Positions 12,806 to 23,308 are shown, numbered from the stretch's first letter. The stretch: 62,049 bases of DNA from Acidobacteriota bacterium (GCA_021818585.1 JAKATU010000075.1:35146-97194), one strand, 5' to 3'. The notes: generated by a model not told the origin, from the letters alone. Numbers and translations: made by a program.

Positions 12806-13936
12806 TTAATGTTGATGCCGCAACTTCCCACGAGCGCGAGAATCCCTCGTCCGAACCGGCTTTCGCGTCACAGTCTGCGGCGATAAAACCATCGGACCCT
12901 CAATCTGGCGTGCAATCACGCCCTCCATCCGGTACTTCACCGTCACCAGCGGTCCAGGCGCGACCCTCCCCGTATCGGGGTTCAAAGCAATATTCGGATC
13001 TTTCGAAATCTCAAAAGAAAATACCGGATCCGTCTCCTGCCCAAACTTCTCGTGCCCCACCTTCACAGGAAAAAATCCCTCTATGTGATGAATGCTGTAA
13101 GCCGTCTCGTACTGGTGATGAAACACATCCCACGTAAACACCCGAACCTCGTCGAAGTCGTAAGGCAGCCCCGCCTGGTAAGGCGCAAACACCGCCACAT
13201 ACTCGCCCATCATATGGTCCGGCGTATCTGCCGTCGGATCCATCACCTGCCGGAACAGATACGTCCCGATCATCCGCTCCGAAGGTGCCAGTATCAGCAC
13301 GGAATCCGGCACATCCGGCACCAGCGCGCTCCCGCGCACCCAACCCGTGCGCCCTTTCCCGTCCCGCACCAGCCAGTAATCCTCCATCGGCACAGGCGGC
13401 GGCGTCTTCCCCTCTTTGATATCTTGCTGCCGCTGTATCATCGCCAGCGTCGACTCCCGCCTCGCCACGGAAGCGCGCATCAGCATATCCAGCTTGTCTT
13501 TCGACTTCAGCAGGTAATAATGCGGATCATCCACGCTCGGCCCGTCATGCAGGTACGAAGTCTCCTCCAGCACCGCCTTCGCCACCGCCGGCGTATGCGC
13601 ATACTCCTTCCGCAGAGCGTCAAACTTGTCCATCTCCGCCTGATCCACCACGTAAAGCTGCTCAATCCAGCCAACCTTCCCGTTCGGAGCCTTGACCTGG
13701 TAAAACCGCGTCTGCTGCTGCAATACCCGCAGCCGCTCGCCATTCGTTACTTCCGTCACAAAATTTGCCACCGGAGCCACCCGGTTACGCAGAAACGTAT
13801 GCTCCGCCGCCACATACACGTACTGCGGAGCAACGCTGTGCTCAATCCGGCTGCAGCCGGAGAGCATCGCAACCACCACTCCCAGCAATATTCCAGGACG
13901 CAGGGGCCGCGCCTTCTTGCGTAAAAACTTCATCAT
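12806..13936 (-). CDS. lipoprotein with bacterial SH3 domains
   Basis: This protein of about 376 residues begins with a positively charged, hydrophobic leader and the lipobox LSGCSR, so it is probably a lipoprotein. A bacterial SH3-like region follows (YVAAEHTFLRNR, TNGERLRVLQQQTRFYQVKA, GKVGWIEQLYVV), and a second one may lie mid-protein (DYWLVRDGKGRTGWVRGSAL). The C-terminal half has no motif I recognise. SH3b domains commonly bind peptidoglycan or proteins in the envelope; the actual role is unknown. ATG codons at 13936 and 13933 are both possible starts. Confidence 0.75.
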   Translation of the reverse strand: MMKFLRKKARPLRPGILLGVVVAMLSGCSRIEHSVAPQYVYVAAEHTFLRNRVAPVANFVTEVTNGERLRVLQQQTRFYQVKAPNGKVGWIEQLYVVDQAEMDKFDALRKEYAHTPAVAKAVLEETSYLHDGPSVDDPHYYLLKSKDKLDMLMRASVARRESTLAMIQRQQDIKEGKTPPPVPMEDYWLVRDGKGRTGWVRGSALVPDVPDSVLILAPSERMIGTYLFRQVMDPTADTPDHMMGEYVAVFAPYQAGLPYDFDEVRVFTWDVFHHQYETAYSIHHIEGFFPVKVGHEKFGQETDPVFSFEISKDPNIALNPDTGRVAPGPLVTVKYRMEGVIARQIEGPMVLSPQTVTRKPVRTRDSRARGKLRHQH

Positions 13937-14018
13937 CAAAAGCCAGTCAGCCTGCTTTCAACATAGCACCGCAAGCCGCTCCATCCACCGCGCCGCGCAC
14001 CACCCTCGGCACTCCCCA

Positions 14019-15152
14019 TCACTGCGTCGACACAATCGCAATCGCCTGCGTCGGAGCTGTACCCGTCGAACTCGTCGCGGTCGAAACCAGTACCCCAGGC
14101 GTCGTCGTGCTGATCTGGAACACCTGCAGATCCGGACTGCCTCCCTCGTTCGCGACTTCCAGATAACCCTTCGTCTTGTCCTCCGCCAGCGCCTCCGGCG
14201 TCGTTCCCGTCGAAAACGGAGACCCCGTAATCGCCGTCAGCGCGCCGCCCGTCCCAATACTGAATGCGCTGATCGTATTGTCCGTACGGTTCGCCACATA
14301 CACATAGCTCCCCGTCGAATCCACCAGTACCGCCGCCGGTCCCAGCCCCGTCTTGAACGGCGATCCCGAAACCTCGCTCAGTGTCCCATTTGACCCAATC
14401 GAAAACACCCGCACCGCGTTGATCCCCGTCTCCGTCACAAACAAATACTGCCCGTTCGGGGATACCGCGACCTCCCGGTCCGCATCCAGGTTCTGCTTCG
14501 GCGCCAGCACCGTGTTCACCGCCGCCAGCGCCCCCGTCGACGCATTCAAGCTCAGCGTCTCCACTCCGCCCGTTCCCAGCGCCACGTACACATACTGGCC
14601 ATTCGGCGTAATCGCCAGGCCGCTCGCCGAAGTGCTCGTCAGCCCCACGCCCGCGCTGTTAACATTCGCCAGCGCGCCCGTCGTTGCATTGATCTGCTCC
14701 ACATACGCCTCGCCCGAGAACGCCGAAACCCAGATCATCCACTCCCCCGTAGGGTCAATCGCCATCGCAATCGGCGAGTTCCCGGTAAACACCGGCGAAC
14801 CGCCATTGCCCAGCGTCAACGCCCCATCGCTTCCTACCGAATACACATACATCGCGCCCGCCGTCGAACCCACATACAGAAAGCTGTCACTCGGCGTCAT
14901 CGCCATGCAGGTTGGCGTCAACGGAGAGGCATACGGTGAACCGTTCGTATTCGTCAACGCCCCGCTCGCCAGCGAAAATCCGGCCACCGTGTTCAGGTTC
15001 GGATTCGAATTCGCCACATAAAGATAATTCCCGGTAGATCCGGTACCGCCGCCACTCGATCCCCCACTGCTCTGGCTCAGAGGAGGAAAAAACTTCCCGC
15101 AGCCGCTCAGCGCCAGTAGCCCCGCCAACAAAACCCACCTTGCGAATCTCAT
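14019..15152 (-). CDS. beta-propeller lipoprotein (YncE/lactonase-like fold)
   Basis: This protein of about 377 residues starts at MRFARWVLLAGLLALSGCGK, a lipoprotein signal with lipobox LSGC, preceded by GGAGG at suitable spacing. The rest is a series of about seven blades of the type YVAN...TVAGFSLASGALT...GSPY, VYVALGTGGVETLSLNASTG and YVYVANRTDNTISAFSIGTG, as in 6-phosphogluconolactonase-like and YncE propellers. The poly Gly/Ser linker after the lipobox suits a surface-tethered propeller. Such proteins are abundant in acidobacteria; no enzymatic residues are obvious, so lactonase activity is not claimed. Confidence 0.8.
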   Translation of the reverse strand: MRFARWVLLAGLLALSGCGKFFPPLSQSSGGSSGGGTGSTGNYLYVANSNPNLNTVAGFSLASGALTNTNGSPYASPLTPTCMAMTPSDSFLYVGSTAGAMYVYSVGSDGALTLGNGGSPVFTGNSPIAMAIDPTGEWMIWVSAFSGEAYVEQINATTGALANVNSAGVGLTSTSASGLAITPNGQYVYVALGTGGVETLSLNASTGALAAVNTVLAPKQNLDADREVAVSPNGQYLFVTETGINAVRVFSIGSNGTLSEVSGSPFKTGLGPAAVLVDSTGSYVYVANRTDNTISAFSIGTGGALTAITGSPFSTGTTPEALAEDKTKGYLEVANEGGSPDLQVFQISTTTPGVLVSTATSSTGTAPTQAIAIVSTQ

Positions 15153-15331
15153 CCTCGGCCTCCGGCTCCCGCCCAAATCTTGCATCGCATTACTATCTTC
15201 CCACTCCGCGTATGAGCCAGGCGTGTTGCATACTTGGACGCGCCAGATCCCCGCCGCGCTCATCCAGGGTGTGTCCACATATAGGGCATACACTGGTTCC
15301 CAAAAGCGCCTTCACCCATTCCGGAGAAACC

Positions 15332-16090
15332 ATGGCCCTCGCCGCCGTCCTGCTCGTCCTCACGCTCGCGCCGCTCCTTCTCATCCTCCGCAAGGACCCC
15401 GCCGACTACCGCGCATTCAAATCTCTCACCGATACCCGTGCCCGCCAGCGCCGCATTCGCATCTGGACCCTCAAAAGCTTCCTCCTCTACGGCTTCGGCT
15501 CGCTCGTCGCCCTCGCCATCCTCGGACGCTTCCCTGCGCTCATCATCTTCCCACCGGAGTTCCAGCGACTCTCCAACTTCTTCGCTGCTCTGGTTCCCAT
15601 TCAATCATCCGCTATGACCGGCTTCTTCATCGGCTTTGGCGCAGCTCTGGCCTGTAGCCTCATCGTTGGAATCCTCCTCGCCCGCCGCAAAAACAAAAAA
15701 CAGGCTCGAAAGCCTGTCGTTCTCGGCGACATCTCCCCACTCCTGCCGCGCAACTGGGCAGAAACCGCCCACGCCGCACTCCTGTCCCTCAACGCCGGCT
15801 TCAGCGAGGAACTCTACTTCCGGCTTCTTCTGCCCCTGCTGCTCGCCATCCTCATCGGCCACGCCGTCCCCGCCTTCGTCCTCGCCGCGCTCATCTTCGG
15901 CCTCGCTCACATCTACCAGGGAGCCATCGGAGTCATCGCCACCACCATCATCGGCCTGCTCCTGACGCTCATCTATCTCTTTTCAGGATCCATCTGGGCC
16001 GCCATGGCCATCCACGCCTTCATTGACCTCACAGGTCTCGTCATCCGCCCATCCATCTCCCGCATCTTCGCCCGCAAACAACCCGCATAA
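15332..16090 (+). CDS. CPBP-family intramembrane metalloprotease
   Basis: This 252-residue, very hydrophobic protein has about seven membrane helices. It carries the CPBP (Abi/CAAX-like) motif as NAGFSEELYFRLLLP (EExxxR), followed by FGLAHIYQG with its conserved histidine and a late helix containing HAFIDLTG. The start at 15332 is preceded by GGAG. A further upstream start would extend into sequence without coding character. Members cleave or process membrane-anchored substrates, in some bacteria for bacteriocin self-immunity; no substrate is suggested by the neighbours. Confidence 0.85.
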   Translation: MALAAVLLVLTLAPLLLILRKDPADYRAFKSLTDTRARQRRIRIWTLKSFLLYGFGSLVALAILGRFPALIIFPPEFQRLSNFFAALVPIQSSAMTGFFIGFGAALACSLIVGILLARRKNKKQARKPVVLGDISPLLPRNWAETAHAALLSLNAGFSEELYFRLLLPLLLAILIGHAVPAFVLAALIFGLAHIYQGAIGVIATTIIGLLLTLIYLFSGSIWAAMAIHAFIDLTGLVIRPSISRIFARKQPA

Positions 16091-16106
16091 GCGCAGATGC
16101 CTGCCC

Positions 16107-16541
16107 CTAATTCGCCTTATTCGGTCCGCCCGTCCCGAATCGCTCATCCACCGGCTGCCGCCCTCGAAATCCAGCCTCCAGATCATGCCAGTACTCAATC
16201 TTTTCCTCGCCCAGCTTCCAGCAGAGCAGCACAATCTCGCCATCCAGATAAGCCGGAAAATCCAGCAAACCCACGTCCAGGTCCTTCACCTGCACGCCGA
16301 TCGCGTCCATCTCCTGCACTGCGTCCTTGGCCCGCTGCACCAGCCCAGCCAGCGCCTTGCGCTTCGTGTGTACCTCGCCCACGTTCACCATCGTGCCGCC
16401 GGCCACAAAAATCCGCCGCGCCAGTTGCTGCAGCTCCGTCTCCAGCGTCTCCGCGGCGGCCTTCGCTTCCATCGCCCGCTTCAGCAGACCCTCAATCGTA
16501 GGCAGCAGCAGTTGCGCTTCATCCAGCGTGAACGTCTTCAT
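16107..16541 (-). CDS. DUF2203 family protein
   Basis: This 144-residue protein opens FTLDEAQLLLPTIEGLLKRA and ends with LCWKLGEEKIEYWHDLEAGFRGRQPV, the recognisable start and end of DUF2203 proteins. It is mostly helical and soluble with no signal peptide. The function of the family is unknown. It lies 9 bp downstream of nadA on the same strand and is probably co-transcribed with it, but this does not show a role in NAD synthesis. Confidence 0.75.
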   Translation of the reverse strand: MKTFTLDEAQLLLPTIEGLLKRAMEAKAAAETLETELQQLARRIFVAGGTMVNVGEVHTKRKALAGLVQRAKDAVQEMDAIGVQVKDLDVGLLDFPAYLDGEIVLLCWKLGEEKIEYWHDLEAGFRGRQPVDERFGTGGPNKAN

Positions 16542-16550
16542 TCCTCTAGC

Positions 16551-17693
16551 CTAACCCCGAATCTCCAGCATCCGGTCCAGCGCCACCCGGGCCCAGTGCT
16601 TCACGTCCTCTTCCACTTCAATCCGGTTCACCACCTGCCCCTGCACCAGGTTCTCCAGCGCCCACGCCAAGTGCCCCGGACTGATCCGGTACATCGTCGT
16701 GCAAAGGCATCCAGTGTCGTCCAGCGTAATCACGCGCTTGCCTTTCGGTGCATACTCCTTCGCCAGCCGGTTCACCAGGTGGATCTCCGTCCCGATCGCG
16801 AACATCGTCCCTTCCCGCGCCTGCTCCACCTCGGCAACAATCCGCTCCGTCGAACCCAGCGCATCCGCCTTCTGGCAAACCTCCCACCGGCACTCCGGAT
16901 GGACCACCACACGGATCCCCGGATACTTCGCCCGCACATGATCCACATGCTCCGGCAAAAACCGCTGGTGCACCGAGCAATGTCCCTTCCATAAGATCAC
17001 CTTGGCCACGCGCAGCTTCTCCGCCGTCACGCCGCCTCCAATCTGCCACGGATCGAACACTACCATCTCATCCAGCCCGATCCCCATTGCAAACGCTGTG
17101 TTCCGCCCCAGATGCTGGTCCGGCAAAAACAAAATCTTCTCCGCCCGCGCAAACGCCCACTCAAACGCCTTCCGCGCATTCGAAGAAGTGCATACCAGCC
17201 CGCCCCGTTCGCCGCAAAACGCCTTGATCGCCGCCGTCGAATTCATATACGTCAGCGGCATCACCCTCGTCTCGCCCAGCCCCGCGCGCACCAGCGTCTC
17301 CCAGCAAGCCTCCACCTGGCTGATCTCCGCCATATCGGCCATCGAGCAGCCGGCGTTCATGTCCGGCAAAATCACCTGCTGATCGTCCCGCCCCAGCACG
17401 TCAGCGCTCTCGGCCATAAAATGCACGCCGCAAAACACGATGTACTTCGCCGGGGTCTCCGCCGCAATCTTTGAAAGCTTGTAGCTGTCGCCCGTAAAGT
17501 CCGCAAACCGGACCACTTCGTCGCGCTGATAGTGGTGTCCCAGCAAAACCGTCGTCTCGCCCAGCGCCTCGCGCGCCGCCGCAATCCGGTCATCCATGCT
17601 GTAATCCGGCATCGCCAGGTAATCGTCCAGCGAGCAGGTCGCTCCCGCAACCACAGGGGTTGCCATCACTTCTGTTTCCACAACTGCACTCAC
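16551..17693 (-). CDS. nadA: quinolinate synthase
   Basis: This 380-residue protein carries the NadA pattern: VLLGHHYQRDEVVRFADFTGDS near 50, FCGVHFMAESADVL, WKGHCSVHQRF, VHPECRWEV and a late DDTGCLCTTMY. These include the cysteines that hold the 4Fe-4S cluster. NadA condenses iminoaspartate with dihydroxyacetone phosphate to quinolinate in de novo NAD synthesis. The matching L-aspartate oxidase (nadB) is 3 kb away on the same strand; nadC is not in the window. A GTG start at 17693 has a reasonable ribosome binding site; an ATG at 17666 is possible. Confidence 0.93.
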   Translation of the reverse strand: MSAVVETEVMATPVVAGATCSLDDYLAMPDYSMDDRIAAAREALGETTVLLGHHYQRDEVVRFADFTGDSYKLSKIAAETPAKYIVFCGVHFMAESADVLGRDDQQVILPDMNAGCSMADMAEISQVEACWETLVRAGLGETRVMPLTYMNSTAAIKAFCGERGGLVCTSSNARKAFEWAFARAEKILFLPDQHLGRNTAFAMGIGLDEMVVFDPWQIGGGVTAEKLRVAKVILWKGHCSVHQRFLPEHVDHVRAKYPGIRVVVHPECRWEVCQKADALGSTERIVAEVEQAREGTMFAIGTEIHLVNRLAKEYAPKGKRVITLDDTGCLCTTMYRISPGHLAWALENLVQGQVVNRIEVEEDVKHWARVALDRMLEIRG

Positions 17694-17903
17694 ACGTAGC
17701 CGCCTTCAGTCCATCTGAATTTGCTTCAGCTCTGGACGGGGATGTTGAAAGCAATTCCCGGTTGCAGCCGGTTCGCTGCGCCTCGTTCTGCGCCCAACCG
17801 GCGGGGATGTTGCAACCTTTACTTCTATCTGTATGGATGCCCCAGCCGGCTCAACCGTCGCAGGCTCTACACGGCTCCATTTCAGTCTTAAAATAAGTGT
17901 AAT

Positions 17904-17949
17904 CCAACCGAGGCATTCCAACGTACTTCTATACGACGCCTCCGGTTGG
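17904..17949. promoter_or_regulatory. inverted repeat upstream of tatB-like gene
   Basis: In the 303-bp gap between the divergent nadA and tatB-like genes, CCAACCGAGGC (17904-17914) is matched by GCCTCCGGTTGG (17938-17949): 11 bp with one bulged base, loop about 23. It lies 48 bp before the tatB-like start. It could be an operator or a leader hairpin; no family is recognised. A pair of GGGGATGTTG direct repeats occurs nearby at about 17738 and 17804. Confidence 0.35.
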
Positions 17950-17996
17950 ACTCCAACATTCCGTATCCTCCCTGCGCGCAGGTATCATACATACTC

Positions 17997-18656
17997 ATGC
18001 ACTTCGGCGATTACACATTCATCTTCATCCTGGCCCTCATCCTCTTCGGCCCCAAAAAGCTCCCGGAGATCGGTCGCCAGGTCGGTCGCCTCATGATGGA
18101 GTTCCGCCGCGCCAGCAACGAATTCAAAATGCAGATCGACGAGGAGCTCCGCAACCTCGAAGAAGAGGACCGCCGCAAAAAACTCGACGCTGCGGCAGCG
18201 GAATCCGGAAGCATCGCCCAGCCTCACGCCTTGCCCAGTGAAACCACCCAGGCCGAAACTCTCACCAACGCCGAAGCCGACGATTCGGAATATTACGAGC
18301 ACTACACTCCACCCAATCCCGATGAGGAATGCATCGACCCCGTGGACCTCCTCGACGAGCATCGCGCTCACCTCGACGACGGCTACTCCGACGAGTACGG
18401 GCACTCCGAAGACTTCTACAAATCCGAAGCACTCGAAGAATCTCCCGCGTCAAAAGACCACGACCCAGTAGATGACGGCCCGGAAATCTCCGCCGAACCT
18501 GCCCAGCCGCAGCCCCCCATTTCCTATCAACCCTCCGACGAACCGCACACGCCCGAACAGGTCAATTCCGAAACACCCACCCACGCTTCCCCCGAACCCA
18601 GGACCCCGCAGGTCCCCGTCCGGCCGGAAAGTGACCCGGCCATCCGCCATGCCTGA
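17997..18656 (+). CDS. tatB: Sec-independent translocase subunit, TatB-like
   Basis: This protein of 219 residues starts [20 protein letters not shown] with the TatA/TatB short membrane helix, the hinge [17 protein letters not shown], and an amphipathic helix. The remaining 150 residues are acidic and proline-rich (repeated E, D, P, S). A long tail points to TatB and not TatA. TatB with TatC forms the receptor that recognises twin-arginine signal peptides. The ATG of tatC overlaps its stop by 8 bp. Twin-arginine clients are present in this window (MsrP, the GH30 protein). Confidence 0.85.
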   Translation: MHFGDYTFIFILALILFGPKKLPEIGRQVGRLMMEFRRASNEFKMQIDEELRNLEEEDRRKKLDAAAAESGSIAQPHALPSETTQAETLTNAEADDSEYYEHYTPPNPDEECIDPVDLLDEHRAHLDDGYSDEYGHSEDFYKSEALEESPASKDHDPVDDGPEISAEPAQPQPPISYQPSDEPHTPEQVNSETPTHASPEPRTPQVPVRPESDPAIRHA

Positions 18657-19458
18657 TATCGTCGACCGCGCCCGCGCCGCCGTTACCGAGCGCGCCGAAC
18701 TCCCCGGCATGACTCTCATGGAGCATCTCGAGGAGCTCCGCCGCCGCCTCATCCGCGCCGTACTCTCCATCATTATCGGCTTCGGCGTCGCCTACGGCTT
18801 CCACTCGCAGATCTACGGCTTCATGCAGGCGCCCATCGTCTTCGCGCTTAAGGCACATCACCTGCCCACTGAGCTCGTCTACCACAACCCCATCGACCCC
18901 TTTAACATGTACCTCGAGATCAGCCTTATGGTCGGCTGCATCATCGCGTCTCCCTTCGTGCTCTACCAGGTCTGGATGTTCATCTCACCCGGCCTCTACG
19001 CGAACGAGAAACGCTATGTCATGCCCTTCATGTTCTCGACCGTCGGCCTCTTTCTTTGCGGCGCCTACTTCGGCTATCGCTGGGTCTATCCCCAATCGCT
19101 CGACTTCCTCCTCGGATACAGCAGTCAGTTCCGCCCGCTCATTGAAATCAACGAGTACACCAGCCTCTTCCTCACCGTCATCCTCGGCCTCGGCATCACT
19201 TTTGAGCTGCCCATCGTCGTCTTCTTCCTCTCGCTCTTCGGCATCGTCTCGCCCAGATTCCTCTGGAAGAACTTCCGCTACGCCGTCCTCATCATCTTCG
19301 TCATCGCGGCCATCATCACACCCACGCCGGACATCCTCACCATGTGCGTCTTCGCCTCGCCCATGCTTGCCCTCTATGTCGTCAGCATCGGAGTCTCCTT
19401 TATGGTCCACCCCGCGCGTCGCAGAGCGCGTCGTGAAGCCCGCGACAAAGACTCCTGA
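18649..19458 (+). CDS. tatC: Sec-independent translocase TatC
   Basis: This 269-residue, six-helix membrane protein has the N-terminal [18 protein letters not shown] motif that contacts the twin-arginine signal, and [16 protein letters not shown] with its conserved acidic residue in helix 4. TatC is the core of the Tat export receptor. The start at 18649 lies inside the end of the tatB-like gene. The short basic tail ([16 protein letters not shown]) is normal. The gene is intact. Confidence 0.95.
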   Translation: MPDIVDRARAAVTERAELPGMTLMEHLEELRRRLIRAVLSIIIGFGVAYGFHSQIYGFMQAPIVFALKAHHLPTELVYHNPIDPFNMYLEISLMVGCIIASPFVLYQVWMFISPGLYANEKRYVMPFMFSTVGLFLCGAYFGYRWVYPQSLDFLLGYSSQFRPLIEINEYTSLFLTVILGLGITFELPIVVFFLSLFGIVSPRFLWKNFRYAVLIIFVIAAIITPTPDILTMCVFASPMLALYVVSIGVSFMVHPARRRARREARDKDS

Positions 19459-19477
19459 AATCCCTCATAGTGAGCGC

Positions 19478-20338
19478 GTGATCCTCTTCGCCATCATCGT
19501 CGCCGCCCTGCTTTTCATCGACCTCGGCGTACTCCATCGCAAAGGGCGTTGCGAATCAACGCGCACCGCCGCCATCTGGACCATCTTCCTCGTCCTGCTC
19601 GCCGCCGCCTACACCCTCTGCATCGGCTGGCGCTCCGGCCACGAAGCCGGCTTCGAATTCGCCTCCGGCTATCTCATTGAAGCGTCACTCTCCATCGACA
19701 ATCTCTTCGTCTTCCTCATCATGTTCCGCGCCCTCAAGCTCGAAAAGGAACAACAGCACCGCGTCCTCCTCTGGGGAATCCTCGGCGCCATCATCCTCCG
19801 CGGACTCTTCATCCTCCTCGGCGTCCAACTCCTCGACCGGTTCATCTGGGTCCAATACCTCTTCGGCGTCGTCCTCGCCATCGGAGCCATCCGCCTGCTC
19901 CTTGCCCACCCGCAAAAGCAAACCACCTCGCGTCTCATCCGCGGGCTCCAGCATCACGGCCTGCGCCGGCTGCCCGATGGTCGCCTCGTCCTCGCCTCAT
20001 TCCTGCTCGTAATCTGCGCGGTCGAACTCACTGACCTCGTCTTCGCCATCGACTCCGTTCCCGCCGTCCTCGCCGTCACCCGCTCACCCATCCTCGCCTG
20101 GACATCCAACGTCTTCGCCATCCTCGGCCTGCGCTCGCTCTACTTCGTCCTCGCCGGCCTGCTCGATCGCTTTCACCTGCTCCACTACGGCCTCGGCATC
20201 ATCCTCGCTTTCGTCGCCTTCAAAATGCTCGCCGCCAGCTGGATCCAAATCCCCACCCCGGTCTCGCTCTGCGTCATCCTCACAGTGGTCGCCGCCTTCA
20301 TCACCCTGAGCCTCGCCCGCAAGCCCAAAGCGGCGTAA
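19478..20338 (+). CDS. TerC-family integral membrane protein
   Basis: This 286-residue protein from a GTG start at 19478 has about eight or nine membrane helices and the two TerC aspartate motifs, EASLSIDNLFVFLIMF and VELTDLVFAIDSVPAVLAVT. Family members (TerC, Alx) are linked to tellurite resistance, alkaline response and manganese handling. It begins 19 bp after tatC and is probably in the same transcript. Despite the usual product name, tellurite resistance is not implied here; no other ter genes are present. Confidence 0.88.
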   Translation: MILFAIIVAALLFIDLGVLHRKGRCESTRTAAIWTIFLVLLAAAYTLCIGWRSGHEAGFEFASGYLIEASLSIDNLFVFLIMFRALKLEKEQQHRVLLWGILGAIILRGLFILLGVQLLDRFIWVQYLFGVVLAIGAIRLLLAHPQKQTTSRLIRGLQHHGLRRLPDGRLVLASFLLVICAVELTDLVFAIDSVPAVLAVTRSPILAWTSNVFAILGLRSLYFVLAGLLDRFHLLHYGLGIILAFVAFKMLAASWIQIPTPVSLCVILTVVAAFITLSLARKPKAA

Positions 20339-20368
20339 CGCCGGCCCTCGCTCATTCCAGGGAATGAA

Positions 20369-20419
20369 TTGTCATTCCGACCGAAGGCGCAAAGCGCCGC
20401 AGCGGAGGAACCTGCAGTT
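20369..20419 (+). repeat. family A repeat
   Basis: A complete copy: TTGTCATTCCGACCGAAG, a small inner hairpin GGCGC AAA GCGCC, then AGCGGAGGAACCTGCAGTTC. It lies between the convergent terC-like and nadB genes. Confidence 0.8.
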
Positions 20420-20451
20420 CTCCTGCCCGCCCGTGTTGACCTCCTTGGAAG

Positions 20452-20515
20452 GGTCATTTCGACCGAAGTACGCTCGCCAAAAGGCGAGCGTACGAAGCGG
20501 AGAAATCTGCGGTCC
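20452..20515 (+). repeat. family A repeat
   Basis: A second copy 35 bp after the first. Its centre is a perfect 10-bp hairpin, TACGCTCGCC AAAA GGCGAGCGTA, flanked by GTCATTTCGACCGAAG and GAAGCGGAGAAATCTGCGGT. Confidence 0.8.
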
Positions 20516-20561
20516 ACCCCCTCAAGCAATCAGAAACCGCCTCCCACTCCAACCACCCAGA

Positions 20562-20587
20562 AGCTAAAAGCTAAAGGCTAAAGGCTA
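20562..20587 (+). repeat. family C heptamer array
   Basis: Four near-identical 7-bp units, AGCTAAA AGCTAAA GGCTAAA GGCTA. The array overlaps the nadB stop codon, which is formed by the TAG of one unit read on the minus strand. Confidence 0.75.
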
Positions 20588-22107
20588 CCCCTCAAAACCG
20601 AGTGCCTTTGAAACCCCACATCATCCCGCACCGGAAAATCCCTCCGGAAATGCGCCCCACGACTCTCCTCACGCGCCAGCGCGGACCGCACTATCAACCC
20701 CGCCACCGCATGCAGATTCCCCAACTCCAAAGCATCCCGCCGCAACTCCAACTCACCCGCCGTCTCACGCCCTAAAAACGCCTCAGCCTCGCGCAATCCC
20801 GCCCCATCCCGCAGGAGCCCCGCCTTTTGCCACATCATCTGTTGCAAATCCGCCTTCGCAAATCCCACGCGCCTCCCCAGCCGCGCTTCACCCACCTCCG
20901 CGCCGGCCAGCTCCGGCTCCTCGCGCATCACCCGCGCCGCACGAGCCCCAAACACCAAACCCTCCAGCAAAGAATTACTCGCTAGCCGATTCGCCCCATG
21001 CACTCCCGTACAAGCCACCTCGCCCGCCGCATAAAGCCGCTTCAGCGAAGTCCTCCCATCCACATCCGTCCTTACCCCACCCATCAGGTAATGCGCCGCG
21101 GGCCGCACCGGAATCAAATCCCGATCCAGCCGCAGCCCATGCCTCGCCAGAAATGCCGAAATCCCCGGAAACCGCGCCGCCAGGTCCACGCCCTTCACAT
21201 GCCGCATGTCCAGATGCACTACCCGCGTCTCACCCTCCGGCCCCATCCCCTCGCGCGTAATCGCCCGCGCCACCACATCCCGCGGAGCCAGCTCCAGCAG
21301 CGCATGATACCGCTCCATAAACCGCTCGCCCGCCGCATTCCGCAAGTAAGCGCCCTCACCCCGCAACGCCTCCGAAAGCAAAAATCTCTGCACCCCCGGC
21401 AAGCTCAGTGCCGTCGGATGAAACTGGTAAAACTCCATATCCTCAATCTCGGCCCCCGCGTAAGCCGCCATCGCAATTCCATCGCCCGTAGCCACCACCG
21501 GATTCGTCGTATCGCTATACACCTGCCCGGCGCCGCCGCTCGCCAGCAGCACCGCGCGCGCCCGCGCAGTAGTCACGCGCCCCTCGCGATCCAGTAAATC
21601 CACGCCCACCACTGCGTCCCCATCCACGCGCAGCGCAATCGTCGAGGTCCAATCCCGCAGCTCGATATTCTTCTCAGCCTGCGCATGCGCCAGCAGCGCC
21701 CGTCCAATCTCCGCGCCCGTCGCATCCCCGTTTGCATGCAGAATCCGGTTCCGGCTATGCGCGCCCTCGCGCGTCAGCATCAGCTCGCCGTTCTCGCGAT
21801 CAAACCGCGTGTCCCACTCCAGCAGCTCCGCCACACGTAGCGGACCCTCCTCCACCAGCAACCGCGCCGCGTCAACATCCACCAGCCCATCGCCAGCCGC
21901 CACCGTATCCTCCAGGTGCAGCTCCACATCCTCCGCGCCGCTTATCGCCACGGCAATCCCGCCCTGCGCATACGAGGTGTTCGATTCCTCCAGCGCTTCC
22001 TTCGTCACCACCAGCACGCGCCCCGCGCCCGCCAGCTCAATCGCCGCGCGCAGTCCCGCAATCCCCGCGCCCACCACAACAAAGTCAAATAATTCAGCGT
22101 TTGCCAT
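20578..22107 (-). CDS. nadB: L-aspartate oxidase
   Basis: This flavoprotein of 509 residues opens [20 protein letters not shown], the FAD dinucleotide-binding motif, and follows the NadB/succinate dehydrogenase flavoprotein pattern: [42 protein letters not shown] and [20 protein letters not shown]. It oxidises L-aspartate to iminoaspartate, the substrate of NadA encoded upstream in the window. The ATG at 22107 is preferred; a GTG at 22125 preceded by GGTGGGG is also possible. The stop codon lies in a heptamer repeat. Confidence 0.93.
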   Translation of the reverse strand: MANAELFDFVVVGAGIAGLRAAIELAGAGRVLVVTKEALEESNTSYAQGGIAVAISGAEDVELHLEDTVAAGDGLVDVDAARLLVEEGPLRVAELLEWDTRFDRENGELMLTREGAHSRNRILHANGDATGAEIGRALLAHAQAEKNIELRDWTSTIALRVDGDAVVGVDLLDREGRVTTARARAVLLASGGAGQVYSDTTNPVVATGDGIAMAAYAGAEIEDMEFYQFHPTALSLPGVQRFLLSEALRGEGAYLRNAAGERFMERYHALLELAPRDVVARAITREGMGPEGETRVVHLDMRHVKGVDLAARFPGISAFLARHGLRLDRDLIPVRPAAHYLMGGVRTDVDGRTSLKRLYAAGEVACTGVHGANRLASNSLLEGLVFGARAARVMREEPELAGAEVGEARLGRRVGFAKADLQQMMWQKAGLLRDGAGLREAEAFLGRETAGELELRRDALELGNLHAVAGLIVRSALAREESRGAHFRRDFPVRDDVGFQRHSVLRGSL

Positions 22108-22192
22108 CTGTTTTGAAGCTATCACTTACCCCACCCTATCGAATGCCTCCCAAACCCACACCAACCAGACTCCACCCCATCCCTGCGATACG

Positions 22193-23308
22193 ATGAAAAT
22201 TATGGCTCGCACCATCCCCGTCGATATCCCCGGCGCCAACTACTCCGTCCACCTCGGCAGCGGCCTGCTGCCCCGGATCGGCAAGCGCCTCCCCAAGCTC
22301 GCCTCGGCCAACGCTCGCGCCTTCATCGTCACCGCGCCGGAAGTATGGTCCCTCTGGGGCAAAACCCTCCTATCCGGCTTCCCAGCAACCAATCCCCCGC
22401 AAGTTCTCTTCCTGCCCTCCGGCGAAAAGAACAAGCGCTTCGCCAACGTCGAAACCCTCGCCACCATGCTCTCCGAGTCCGGCGCAGACCGCTCCTCCAT
22501 CCTCATCGCCTTCGGCGGCGGCATCATCGGCGACGTCACCGGCTTCCTCGCCGCCATCTACATGCGCGGCATCCCTTACATCCAGATCCCCACCACCCTC
22601 CTCTCTCAGGTCGACTCCTCAGTAGGCGGAAAAACCGGCGTCAATCTCTCCAGCGGAAAAAACCTCATCGGCAGCTTCCACCATCCCCGCGCCGTCTTTG
22701 CGGACACAGACGTCCTGCACACCCTCCCGCCGCCCGAGCTCCGCGCCGGGCTATACGAGTGCATCAAGGCAGGCATCATCCGCGACGCCGCGCTGTTTAA
22801 TTACATGGAACGCAACGCGCAGACCATCCTCTCCGCCGACGACGCGGCCCTCACCCGCGTCATCGCCGCCGCCATCCGCATGAAGGCCGAAGTCGTCACC
22901 CTCGACGAGCGCGAAGGCGGCCTCCGCATGATCCTCAACTACGGCCACACCATCGGACATGCCATCGAAACTGTGACAAATTACCGCGCCCTGCTCCACG
23001 GCGAAGCCGTAGGCTGGGGCATGCTCGCAGCAACAGAGCTATCCCGCATGCGCGGCCTCCTCACCGAAGCCCAGGCCAGCCGCATCGCCGCCGTCATCCA
23101 CGCCTACGGCCCGCTGCCATGCTTCCGCGCCACGGCAGAAAAACTCTATGAAGCCACCGCCCGCGACAAGAAAAACCGAGCCGGCGCACGCCGATTCATC
23201 CTCGCAGAAGCCATCGGCAAAGCCCTCATCGTCCCCGACATCACAGACGCCGAACTCCGCTCCACCATCGACTGGCTCCTCGCCCGCGTCCGCGAGGCCG
23301 GCAAGTGA
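22193..23308 (+). CDS. aroB: 3-dehydroquinate synthase
   Basis: This 371-residue protein has the AroB NAD-binding region [20 protein letters not shown], the substrate-site segment [18 protein letters not shown] and the metal-binding [12 protein letters not shown]. It converts DAHP to 3-dehydroquinate in the shikimate pathway. Two ATG codons (22193, 22202) fit; the first is used. Its TGA overlaps the GTG start of the methyltransferase gene, which suggests an aroB-menG transcript joining chorismate precursor and quinone synthesis. aroC also occurs in the window but far away. Confidence 0.95.
   Translation: MKIMARTIPVDIPGANYSVHLGSGLLPRIGKRLPKLASANARAFIVTAPEVWSLWGKTLLSGFPATNPPQVLFLPSGEKNKRFANVETLATMLSESGADRSSILIAFGGGIIGDVTGFLAAIYMRGIPYIQIPTTLLSQVDSSVGGKTGVNLSSGKNLIGSFHHPRAVFADTDVLHTLPPPELRAGLYECIKAGIIRDAALFNYMERNAQTILSADDAALTRVIAAAIRMKAEVVTLDEREGGLRMILNYGHTIGHAIETVTNYRALLHGEAVGWGMLAATELSRMRGLLTEAQASRIAAVIHAYGPLPCFRATAEKLYEATARDKKNRAGARRFILAEAIGKALIVPDITDAELRSTIDWLLARVREAGK

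Noticed and set aside
15140..15331. N-terminal extension of the CPBP protease gene to 15140
   Set aside because: The added 64 residues are not hydrophobic or conserved in style and would overlap the start of the divergent beta-propeller gene; the ATG at 15332 has a GGAG site.
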